From an uncultured Prevotellaceae bacterium (lineage in GTDB: Bacteria; Bacteroidota; Bacteroidia; Bacteroidales; Bacteroidaceae), in the NCBI GenBank assembly GCA_902786665.1, contig CADADN010000022.1, positions 1 to 49,936 of the forward strand: a stretch of 49,936 bases of DNA, written 5' to 3'. Position 1 is the stretch's first letter; each line of letters opens with the position of its first letter. The notes below the pieces were generated by a model that was not told where the DNA came from, ran no database searches, and saw only the letters and a list, made by a program, of their open reading frames with translations. A program made the translations under genes and the position numbers. This document shows positions 33,799-41,805 of this stretch, piece by piece.

Positions 33799-35362
33799 TC
33801 CTTTCCATCTTGCATTTGTGGGTTTTCTTCTCCTTGTCGTAATTGATGCCCACGAGGAGGAGTTCGCCAGTGTGTTGTGCCACCTTGGCAGGATATTGCT
33901 TCCGTTTGATTTGGTCGATGGCGCTATCCGCATTCTTGTCGTATTTCAGTTCGAGGACGATGGCGGGGGATTCAACATTCTTTCGTGGGATGAGCACCAA
34001 GTCGGCAAACCCCTTTCCGGAAGCCAACTCCCGGTGGATGACATAGTCATTGCGGGCATAGAAATAGGCGATGGAAAGCACGCAGGCCAATGAGTTCTCG
34101 TTGTTGTAGGAAAGGATGCTGGTGTTCTCGTCGTGCGCCACATCAATGCCACGTGCCACCGCCTCGCAGTCGCCCTCGAGGGTAGACTGAAGCAATTCTT
34201 CCGATTCTTGCAGTGCTTTCACCACGTTGGTCCAATCGGTGGCCTCCACGGCATTCGACATCTCGCCTTCCACCTCCAAGTTGGGGATGTAACACTCTTT
34301 CTTGCGCCAGTTGTATGACAGGTAACCTAAATGGATGAGTACGGTCAGGACATCGTCGCGGCTGCGTACAATCGACATGTCATTCTGAAACTTTGTCGTG
34401 TTCACCTTTCCCCTGTCACCAGCCAGCATCTTGATGATGTCATCCTTAAGCCCCTCGAAGTTCATATGGATATAGTTGGCAACGGCGTCAAACGCACCCG
34501 TGCTGGCCCAGAAACTGCGGCATCGACCTGTATCGATAGCCTGTATCACTGAGTTAGGGTTGAACATTGACGGCTCGTCGCCTATCTGATAGCCGTCATA
34601 CCATTTCACCAGTTCATCGAAATCCACACCGTGTTTCTCAGCCAATGCCCTCACCTCGTCCTTGGTGAAGCCAAAAAAATGGGCCATTCTGCGTGGCTCC
34701 ACCATGGAGTATTCTATGAAGTTGTTGAGAGCCGATTCTGTCTTATATTTCTTCACGGGTAGGATGCCGGTCATATAGACCCCAGCGAAGACGTTGGAGG
34801 CATTCACCTCCTTGAACATCCTCCGCAGCCAGTTCACATAACGGTCCATGGCCGTCGTGCCGGGCTTGAGCTCACGGCAGATGGCATCCCATTCATCGAT
34901 GATGAAGAAGAACTGCTCACCCGTGGCGGCTGCGATGCGGATGAGACAGCTCATAAGATCATCCGTCTCCCTCACCTTCACGTCAGGATAGGCTTCAAGA
35001 ACATCGGCCTTCAACTCAGAATCCAATAATTCCACGATGTCATCGTCATGGAAACGTGTCACGAAGGAGGTCAAATCAAGGTAGATGACAGGGTATTTGT
35101 TGAGATGTTTCTCAAACGACGGGTCGCCAGCGATTTCAAGGTCGGCGAAAAGGTCACGCGAATCGACGGAGTGGTCGTAGTATGCGCATAGCATCTTTGC
35201 CGCCATCGATTTGCCGAAGCGACGGCAGCGGGTGACGCAACTGAAACAATCTTCTGTGAAAAGAGTGGCATTTACAGCGGCTATCAGCCCAGACTTGTCA
35301 ATGTATTCCTTGTTGCGGATCCTTCTGAACCCAGCATTGCCAATATTGATGTATATACCCAT
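33782..35362 (-). CDS. AAA-ATPase-like protein with PD-(D/E)XK nuclease domain
   Basis: 526 residues. The N-terminal domain has the P-loop variant RCRRFGKSM (45-53), usually RPRRFGKSL in this family, and a Walker B-like FFFIIDEWDAI (about 150-161). The C-terminal domain has the nuclease core FADLVLIPR...VLELKYDK with Asp454, Glu471 and Lys473, so the PD-(D/E)XK site looks intact. The architecture equals Pfam AAA-ATPase_like plus PDDEXK_9, abundant in Bacteroidales with many paralogues per genome and no settled function; defence or DNA repair has been guessed. Cysteine in place of Pro in the P-loop context is unusual. The last codons (KIEN-stop) are written by the heptamer repeat. A clear promoter precedes it. 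Confidence 0.88.
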   Translation of the reverse strand: MGIYINIGNAGFRRIRNKEYIDKSGLIAAVNATLFTEDCFSCVTRCRRFGKSMAAKMLCAYYDHSVDSRDLFADLEIAGDPSFEKHLNKYPVIYLDLTSFVTRFHDDDIVELLDSELKADVLEAYPDVKVRETDDLMSCLIRIAAATGEQFFFIIDEWDAICRELKPGTTAMDRYVNWLRRMFKEVNASNVFAGVYMTGILPVKKYKTESALNNFIEYSMVEPRRMAHFFGFTKDEVRALAEKHGVDFDELVKWYDGYQIGDEPSMFNPNSVIQAIDTGRCRSFWASTGAFDAVANYIHMNFEGLKDDIIKMLAGDRGKVNTTKFQNDMSIVRSRDDVLTVLIHLGYLSYNWRKKECYIPNLEVEGEMSNAVEATDWTNVVKALQESEELLQSTLEGDCEAVARGIDVAHDENTSILSYNNENSLACVLSIAYFYARNDYVIHRELASGKGFADLVLIPRKNVESPAIVLELKYDKNADSAIDQIKRKQYPAKVAQHTGELLLVGINYDKEKKTHKCKMERMKIEN

Positions 35363-35412
35363 GGTTGTAAGCGGCTTTTCAAAACTCTAACCTCACACTT
35401 GCTTTCAATTTG

Positions 35413-35443
35413 CAAAGATAACACAAGAAGGTTAAAAATCAAA
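35413..35443 (-). promoter_or_regulatory. Promoter of the AAA-like/nuclease gene
   Basis: On the minus strand TTTG (35443-35440), 19 bases, TATCTTTG (35420-35413) is a near-perfect Bacteroidetes promoter, giving a leader of about 47 bases before the ATG at 35362. Confidence 0.8.
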
Positions 35444-35537
35444 GGATATGCCCAACTTTCTTTTCTTATCCAACAAGGCAAGTTTTAGGAACTTACGCAC
35501 CGTGAGCATATCCACCCCAATAACAAATATACGCAAA

Positions 35538-35570
35538 AAATCCCCTTGCACGTTCTGTGCAAGGGGATTT
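35538..35570 (-). terminator. Terminator of the SusC/SusD operon
   Basis: A perfect 14-bp stem (AAATCCCCTTGCAC at 35538-35551, GTGCAAGGGGATTT at 35557-35570) with a 5-base loop is followed on the minus strand by a T-run (ATTTTTTGCG). It lies 28 bases after the stop of 35598-37364 and ends the five-gene operon. Confidence 0.9.
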
Positions 35571-35597
35571 TCATATTGTCAAAAGCGGATGCTCTTG

Positions 35598-37364
35598 CTA
35601 TTTCTTCCTGTTCAGGTATTTCTTTCCATCCTTGATGTAGAGCTGTCCATCGACAGGAGTAGAGATACTCTGGCCATTGAGGTTGTAGAGTCCTCTCTTG
35701 CGGATGACTTTCTTGTCGGCCTTCACCTCTGCGATGCCGTCGGCCAAGGTGGCGTCACCTTGGAGGATGATGATCTGGTTGTTGCCAGCGATGCCGGCAT
35801 TGCCAAAGATGTCAAGCCTGCAAGAACGACCGGTCACACCCTCGGGGAGCGGCTTGCACACCGGGATGACGAGGTTGTAGCCAGAGAGGCCATCGCTGTT
35901 GTAATAGGTGGTGTCCACCTGGAGACCCTCAACCCACTCGGGAAGCAGTTCTTCGTCCACATCGTAGTTGGGAAGACCATCCTCGTCGAACCAAGGCACG
36001 GAAGTGCCAACGAAAGCGCAACCCATGTCATAGTTCTCATTGCCTACAATGCCCTCGGTGCTGACAGACTGGCCATCGGCAGACACGCGAAGCACGTTCC
36101 ATCCTTGGAAGTCGGCTGCGGGGAAGTCATCCTGAGATTCTGCAGAAAGGAAGTCCTTGGTCTGAACGTCGATTACTTCGAATTGGCCCAGGAGGTCTAC
36201 ATCGGCACAAAGAGGATTGGCGAAGGTGAATGCTCTTCCTTCCTTCATCAGCAGGTAGCCATTCTCAATATAGGTGTCCTCCACCTCGCTCTTGAAAAGG
36301 GCGTAAGCACCAATAGAGACACCTTCTTCATCCATACCTTCGAACTGGATGCGGAAAGGTACACCGGCGGGGATGGCGGCAGGAAGAGAGGTCTGGTTGC
36401 CGAAGATGTCGGTAAAGGTATCGGTGTTCCTGTAAACCACTGTGCCATAGTAGCCGGTTTTTCCATTATATTCATCATTATCCTTGAAGTCGAGCGTGTC
36501 GGCAGCAGTAGCCTCAAAAGTGGCCAAAACTTCTTTGGCAGCACCTTCCTCGTCGAGAGCGATGATGTAAGCCTTGATGGACTTGCCAGCAGGGATGGGG
36601 CCGTAGTCGTTGTAAGTGACAGCATTGATATGGATTTCATCCACATACATCGGGGCAAGCAGCGGATTGTAGGTCTGCTCGAAACCATAGGCAGTGTAAT
36701 CATAGATGCCATCGTCTTCTGCGTCCACCTGGCCGGTTCCGAACAAGAAGGCAGTGCTAAGGAAACCATAGCCAGAGAGAGCATTCCTGTAAACATTGCC
36801 ATTCGACGTGCGATGTCCATGGTTGTCGCATGGTGTCATCATCAATTCGGGGCTGTAGGATGCCATCAACGAGAGTTCGTTGGGATCAGTTCCTTCAGTT
36901 AGCACCCAGTAATTGTCTTCGTTGAACTGATAGCTACCATCAATCTTCCTATGTTGGAGAGCAGGGGTGTAGAACCATCCGTCGGGCGAGTAATTGGAAA
37001 CATAGTCACCATTCTCTGTAGCATTCTCTGTAGCGTCATTGCCATTGATGAACCATGAGCAGGCAAACTTGTCCTTGTTCTGGTTGGCAAAAGTGACATC
37101 CGTGAAAGGAGGAACCAAAGCCATGGAATATTTATATCCCATGCCGTCTACCGTCCATCCACCGAACAAGGCACCTGGAATGGTGTAATAAAGGTCGTTG
37201 TCCACAGACTTCTTGACCTTGCGCGGTCCGTTGGCCATCGCCATTTTCTGTCTTGGCATGTCTGGCAAATCGCTACGATGCACCATGGCACCTTTGGAAA
37301 CGCTTTGGGCGTTGCCTGTCACTGCACAGGCGAGCGCGAAAGCAACAAGTAAAGATTTTTTCAT
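35598..37364 (-). CDS. Secreted protein, last gene of the SusC/SusD operon
   Basis: 588 residues with a signal peptide (MKKSLLVAFALACAVTGNA). The mature part is beta-rich, acidic and Tyr-rich, with no catalytic signature I can name. The block LPEWVEGLQVDTT followed by PVCKPLPEGVTGRSCRL recurs in 27861-29573, so the two are paralogues, this one being co-transcribed with an outer-membrane transporter. The ending RGLYNLNGQS...LYIKDGKKYLNRKK resembles C-terminal tails of exported Prevotella proteins and may be a T9SS sorting tail. A surface binding or degrading role for the transporter substrate is inferred from position only. Confidence 0.8.
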   Translation of the reverse strand: MKKSLLVAFALACAVTGNAQSVSKGAMVHRSDLPDMPRQKMAMANGPRKVKKSVDNDLYYTIPGALFGGWTVDGMGYKYSMALVPPFTDVTFANQNKDKFACSWFINGNDATENATENGDYVSNYSPDGWFYTPALQHRKIDGSYQFNEDNYWVLTEGTDPNELSLMASYSPELMMTPCDNHGHRTSNGNVYRNALSGYGFLSTAFLFGTGQVDAEDDGIYDYTAYGFEQTYNPLLAPMYVDEIHINAVTYNDYGPIPAGKSIKAYIIALDEEGAAKEVLATFEATAADTLDFKDNDEYNGKTGYYGTVVYRNTDTFTDIFGNQTSLPAAIPAGVPFRIQFEGMDEEGVSIGAYALFKSEVEDTYIENGYLLMKEGRAFTFANPLCADVDLLGQFEVIDVQTKDFLSAESQDDFPAADFQGWNVLRVSADGQSVSTEGIVGNENYDMGCAFVGTSVPWFDEDGLPNYDVDEELLPEWVEGLQVDTTYYNSDGLSGYNLVIPVCKPLPEGVTGRSCRLDIFGNAGIAGNNQIIILQGDATLADGIAEVKADKKVIRKRGLYNLNGQSISTPVDGQLYIKDGKKYLNRKK

Positions 37365-37391
37365 AATTAGTTCGTTTTATTAGTTAATGAT

Positions 37392-38783
37392 TTAGTTGTT
37401 CTTCAAAGTCACCCAAGCAGAATTATCGGCTGTAGGAGTCAGTTTGATGGTGTTCAACAAGAAACGTGTCTCAGCAGCATCGATGCTGAACTCCTGTCCG
37501 AAATAGTTGATGAGGTCCTTGATGGCCGGCACGACGTCGAGCATGCCAGCAGCAGCCTCAGCTGTGCTGGTGCCCACGGTGATGGGTTGGTCATACGTGA
37601 ACCTGATATTGTCGCCATTCTGACTCACATTGAAAGCATAGTTCACTGATGTGCTTTGAGCCTTCTGCTTGGAGATTTTCACACTATACACCACTTGGAG
37701 GATGGTTTGCCCGTTGGCCACCCTAAGCACAGAATTCTCATAGGAATATTTGACATTCGATGTGGACATCGCATTGAAAGTGTCGTTCATCGCGTTGACG
37801 ATGGCAGCGAACTTGTCTGATTCTTGGTCGAACTCCCACTTGTAAGTCTGCTGTCCTAATGTAGAAATGAAGAAACGTGCGGGGTTGTCACCTTCAATGA
37901 AGCAAGCCTCGTTGTCCACGGCTTGGAAGACGTCCCTGTCGGCCTTGTAGACGAACTCCTGCACCTCCATGTCATCCACCTTGATTTTGTCGCGGAAGCG
38001 GAGATAGTAATCATTGCCCCTCTTGGTGATGAGGAATGCGTTGAAACTCTCGTCGATGATTTCATCGCCATCGTAGGGGAAGATGTTGGGAATGCCATCG
38101 TCGGCACCCGTCATCTTGTAGGTTTTGTCATTGAAATGTACGACATTGAAAGTGGGCGCACTGGGTGAGAACATCTTGGCCTGGAATCCTTGGACATCCT
38201 CGAGGTAATCCTTGTAGGTCACCCCCTGCTCGATGGGAGTGAGGAGGTTGTAAGTGCCACGTTTCTTACCCTTGAGCATCATGTAGGAAGCGTCTTCAGG
38301 TGCATCGACGATGATGAACTCATAGTCGCCACCAACACCCTCGCCAGACTCGTCGTTGGGGATGTCGGCATCTCCAGTGAAGGGGATGTCGTAGGGGTCG
38401 CTGAACTTGTGCAGGCAATTGTTGTGTGAATTGAACGACAACACAGGACCATTGTCGGTGATGACCTCCCAAAGGGAAGTGTCCTCCATGTATTTGTTCT
38501 CGGTGAAGACATTGTTCATCGACACGTTGACAGAATGGTCCTTGTTGAACCTGCAGAGCAGGAGGTAGCCGTTGCCGTAAGGATATTCGTTCTCCGTGGT
38601 GGGATAGAGCTGCATGGCCCATCCGTTTGGCGATGCCATGAGGCGGTTGGAATAGAGGTCGCTGGCCTCGTTGAGTCGCTCTGCCGCACTCTTGTCGAAG
38701 ATGTCGTCTTCCTCGCTGGGGCTGCAGGATGTGTATGCGACGGCAGCCGCCAGCAGCAATGAGATGGAAAATATCTTTTTCAT
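37392..38783 (-). CDS. DUF4302 lipoprotein
   Basis: 463 residues. The signal ends at the lipobox YTSC (Cys20), followed by an acidic stretch (SPSEEDD) typical of surface-exposed Bacteroidetes lipoproteins. The segment AERLNEASDLYSNRLMASPNGWAMQLYP, here given as positions about 34-61, and the block GYLLLCRFNKDHSV are characteristic of DUF4302 as I know it. The rest is beta-rich. Function unknown; DUF4302 genes are often found beside SusC/SusD pairs and HExxH lipoproteins, as here. It is 19 bases after the metallohydrolase gene. Confidence 0.82.
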   Translation of the reverse strand: MKKIFSISLLLAAAVAYTSCSPSEEDDIFDKSAAERLNEASDLYSNRLMASPNGWAMQLYPTTENEYPYGNGYLLLCRFNKDHSVNVSMNNVFTENKYMEDTSLWEVITDNGPVLSFNSHNNCLHKFSDPYDIPFTGDADIPNDESGEGVGGDYEFIIVDAPEDASYMMLKGKKRGTYNLLTPIEQGVTYKDYLEDVQGFQAKMFSPSAPTFNVVHFNDKTYKMTGADDGIPNIFPYDGDEIIDESFNAFLITKRGNDYYLRFRDKIKVDDMEVQEFVYKADRDVFQAVDNEACFIEGDNPARFFISTLGQQTYKWEFDQESDKFAAIVNAMNDTFNAMSTSNVKYSYENSVLRVANGQTILQVVYSVKISKQKAQSTSVNYAFNVSQNGDNIRFTYDQPITVGTSTAEAAAGMLDVVPAIKDLINYFGQEFSIDAAETRFLLNTIKLTPTADNSAWVTLKNN

Positions 38784-38802
38784 GATGATGTATGCTTATG
38801 GA

Positions 38803-40011
38803 TTATGGTTGGAGTGACTTGTAGGCATAGACCTCGTTGACGAGTTTTTCGAGGAGTGTGATGGACGGGTCTTCCGGTGTCAGCGAAGTCAGTCTGTTGA
38901 CCACCCGTCCGAATCTGTCGAAGACGAAGGAGCCGTCGGCATTGGTCAGGTACATGCGCTGCTGCACCTCGTGTCGAAGGTCGTCGAGATTGATGTTCCA
39001 GTTGTCCTTGAGCCAACCACGCACCAAGTCAAGTTTTTGCAGGATGATCTTGTCGCCCTCGATGCCGGTGTTGTGTTTCCACTGCGGCAGTCCGTTCTCG
39101 TCGAGCTTCACATAATCGTCGGCGTAACGCTCACAAGCACGTCTGTAGACCTTGCCTTGGCCGCTGTTGTTCTCCCTGTAGTATCCCACGGTGTCGAGGT
39201 CGGCACCCCTTGCGCGTTTGAGGTATTCGGAGCGGTCCATGTCGATTTCCTCCCATTCATAAGATGCGGAGTTCATCAGCCTCTCCCATGCGATGGTGTC
39301 GCGTGTGACATAGTTGGCGAGGAGTTCCACCCAGTCTTCCCCTGCGGCGCTGGAGGCGTAGGGTGAGACGAAGCCACGTCCTGCGGCAATGGAGTCTGGC
39401 GTCTCTGTCCATGTGGAGGCATCGTACTGGTTTCTGGAGATGAGGTTGAAGGAGGTGGGCCTGATGTGTGTCTGGTCGAGGATGTGTCCGAACTCGTGAT
39501 GTATGGTCTTGATGAAATACTCGTTGAGCACATCCACGTTGGCCACGTCGAGGTTGTTGGTGTTGAAGAGTGAAATCTTCAAGCCTCCTCCGGCCTCACC
39601 CAGCGTCTCCGTACCCTGGCTCGGGTTGAGGTTCTTCGACCCGATGACATGTATGATGCGGGGAGCATTGATTTTGAGGAACTCCGGCCCTGCATATTGC
39701 TCATAGACATTGAGCCAGAGATATTTGAGCAGGACGGCAAGTTCGACACTCTTCTCATAGCTGGCAGGTGTGAGGTTCTTGGTCATATCCGACCCGATGT
39801 CCTCCATGCGGTAGATGAACTGCATGTTGTATGGCTCAAGGTATGTGACCTTGAGGAAGGTGTCGAGGGGGAATGAGTATGCGCTCCTGTCGAGTGGGTA
39901 CTCCCGTGTGTCGAAGATGGAAGGCCCCATGTCGTCGTCGCTGCAAGAGAAAAATCCGAATGTTGTCATGGCGATGGCGCCAAGCAACAAAGTTTTCATC
40001 ATATTTTTCAT
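38803..40011 (-). CDS. Substrate-import-associated zinc metallohydrolase lipoprotein
   Basis: 402 residues. A lipoprotein signal ends FFSC (Cys23). The zinc-binding motif HHEFGHILDQTH is complete, with His172, Glu173 and His176. Downstream Glu/Asp-rich segment GEDWVELLANYV could supply a third ligand. This matches the family of HExxH lipoproteins found beside TonB-dependent SusC/SusD transporters (TIGR04549, LP_HExxH_w_tonB). It is expected to be anchored at the outer membrane and to cut a peptide or related substrate before import. Substrate not known. It starts 15 bases after the susD stop. Confidence 0.9.
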   Translation of the reverse strand: MKNMMKTLLLGAIAMTTFGFFSCSDDDMGPSIFDTREYPLDRSAYSFPLDTFLKVTYLEPYNMQFIYRMEDIGSDMTKNLTPASYEKSVELAVLLKYLWLNVYEQYAGPEFLKINAPRIIHVIGSKNLNPSQGTETLGEAGGGLKISLFNTNNLDVANVDVLNEYFIKTIHHEFGHILDQTHIRPTSFNLISRNQYDASTWTETPDSIAAGRGFVSPYASSAAGEDWVELLANYVTRDTIAWERLMNSASYEWEEIDMDRSEYLKRARGADLDTVGYYRENNSGQGKVYRRACERYADDYVKLDENGLPQWKHNTGIEGDKIILQKLDLVRGWLKDNWNINLDDLRHEVQQRMYLTNADGSFVFDRFGRVVNRLTSLTPEDPSITLLEKLVNEVYAYKSLQP

Positions 40012-40026
40012 ATCGTTTGTCCTCCT

Positions 40027-41769
40027 TTATTTGATTTTAAAGTCCTCGTCGGTAAACAACACCAATTCGTTGGCTCCTGAAGCGCTCGACACTGCCGGCC
40101 TCGACGATGCCATACCGGCGGAGATGGCCTCCCAAGGCACCTCGATGGCCTTGCGCGGGTCGTTGGTCTCAAGTTGCGTGACACTTGCCGACACGCCGAT
40201 TTCGTGCTTCCAGTTGACACCCCAGCGCTTGAGGTCGAAGTAGCGGAGTCCTTCGAACATGGTCTCAAAGCGGCGGAACTCGTTGAGGCAGTTCATGTAG
40301 GGGATGAGGTTGTCGGGCACGACATAACTGCTGCTGATGTTCTGTGTGAAGTGCCAGTCGGCGAAGCAGTTGTTGTTGGCCGGGTCGACGTACCATTTCT
40401 CAATGACGGCCTTCGTGCAGTCCTTGATGTACCCCGCCTCATAATAAGCCTTGTGGTCGGCTGCCGAGAAGTGCTCGATACTGTTGTTCCAATAAGCGCA
40501 GAGGTCTTCCACACCGGCATCCACCTGCCCGAGCATCAGTTTGGCCTCGGCACGGTTGAGGAGCAGCTCCATGGCAGTGAAAGCCCTGAGGATGATGTGC
40601 GGGTAACCGATACGAGCGATTTTGTCGGAATATTCAAACTGCTCGAATATCTTGCTGTTGATGTATCCGTAGTCGTGAGTGGAGCTGCCGAAGCACATGC
40701 CGCTGACGATGGCGATGGGGCATACATAGTAGCTCGACCACAGCGGGTGGCGTGTTCCGATGAGGAAGATTTCACGTGCCTTGGGCCCGGCGATGGAATA
40801 GCGGTATCCGAAGCAGCGCCTTTCCAGGAGCGAACCCGTGGTGATGAGCATGAGGTTGTTGTTTTGGGAAGGTTGCTGCCATGCGGTGCTGTAGTCGTCG
40901 CCGGTGGAGCAGTTCTCAAAGACGGAATAGTCCATCATCATGTTGAAGAGTGTGCTGTTGTCGGTTCCGAGGACGAAATTGGCATGCTCGACGACCTTCG
41001 CCCACTCCCTCTTGTAGAGGTAGAATCTGGCAGCGAAGGCATGTGCGGCATTGAGGTTGAAATGCCATTTGGGCACGGTGTAGTACTCCTCGTTGATGTT
41101 GGCGAGTCCTTCCTCAAGGTCGGCCTGGATGTTGGCATAGACCTCGGCCACGTTTCCGCGGTCATAATTCTTGTTGACCACGTTCTCCACTTCCTTGACA
41201 TAGGGGATGCCTATGTCGTTTCTGCTGGCCTGCTCGTCCTTGTAGGGTTGGCAGAACATGTTGACCAAGCAGAAATGGCTGTATGCCCTGATGAGCAAGG
41301 CCTCTGCCCTTGACGCCTTGAGCTTGGCTGTCATGCCGTTTTTGGCAGCCAACTCATCGATGGCTTCCAATGCGGCATTGCAAGTGGCGATGGAGCCGTA
41401 ATATCCCTCCCAGAGGCTTCCGGGTGAGTCGTAGTCGGAATAGGTGGCGAAAGTGGCTGGCTCGAAGGCAAAGAGCTGGTCGTCGGCACGGTCGTATGCG
41501 GCGTAGTTGTAGTGTGAGAGCACCTGCGGGTCCCAAGGCTTTGTGGGGAGGTGTGGCGCCCAGTTGTCGATGAGGTTGTCGCTAGACAACTCGGCAATCC
41601 ATTCATAGTTGGCAGTGGGATAAGCACTCTTGAGAAGGTTCATCACCTTGTCTTCGGTATCAATGTCTGTTCGCTCATCGGGAATCTTGTCAAGGAAGCT
41701 CTCGCTGCAAGAAGTGAGTGCCGCCACACCGATGGCTGCATAAATGAATATATGTTTGATGGATTTCAT
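40027..41769 (-). CDS. SusD/RagB-family nutrient-binding lipoprotein
   Basis: 580 residues from the ATG at 41769; a start four codons earlier is possible. The lipobox is ALTSC (Cys21), then SESFLDKIPDERTDIDT, the usual SusD opening. Helical TPR-like segments (DDQLFAFEPATFATYSDYDS region; RAEALLIRAYSHFCLVNMFC, with the RA.LRA-type pattern) and the C-terminal LNEFRRFETMFEGLRYFDLKR, here positions about 515-535, are diagnostic. SusD lids the SusC barrel and binds substrate at the cell surface. The pair with 41806-45126 is separated by 36 bases. Confidence 0.95.
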   Translation of the reverse strand: MKSIKHIFIYAAIGVAALTSCSESFLDKIPDERTDIDTEDKVMNLLKSAYPTANYEWIAELSSDNLIDNWAPHLPTKPWDPQVLSHYNYAAYDRADDQLFAFEPATFATYSDYDSPGSLWEGYYGSIATCNAALEAIDELAAKNGMTAKLKASRAEALLIRAYSHFCLVNMFCQPYKDEQASRNDIGIPYVKEVENVVNKNYDRGNVAEVYANIQADLEEGLANINEEYYTVPKWHFNLNAAHAFAARFYLYKREWAKVVEHANFVLGTDNSTLFNMMMDYSVFENCSTGDDYSTAWQQPSQNNNLMLITTGSLLERRCFGYRYSIAGPKAREIFLIGTRHPLWSSYYVCPIAIVSGMCFGSSTHDYGYINSKIFEQFEYSDKIARIGYPHIILRAFTAMELLLNRAEAKLMLGQVDAGVEDLCAYWNNSIEHFSAADHKAYYEAGYIKDCTKAVIEKWYVDPANNNCFADWHFTQNISSSYVVPDNLIPYMNCLNEFRRFETMFEGLRYFDLKRWGVNWKHEIGVSASVTQLETNDPRKAIEVPWEAISAGMASSRPAVSSASGANELVLFTDEDFKIK

Positions 41770-41805
41770 ACGAAAATACATGTTTTGGTGATTGACACGA
41801 ATGAG

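Noticed and set aside
35448-36902. 484-codon open frame on + antisense to the secreted protein gene
   Set aside because: Shadow of the real minus-strand gene; starts inside a promoter/terminator region and has no family likeness.
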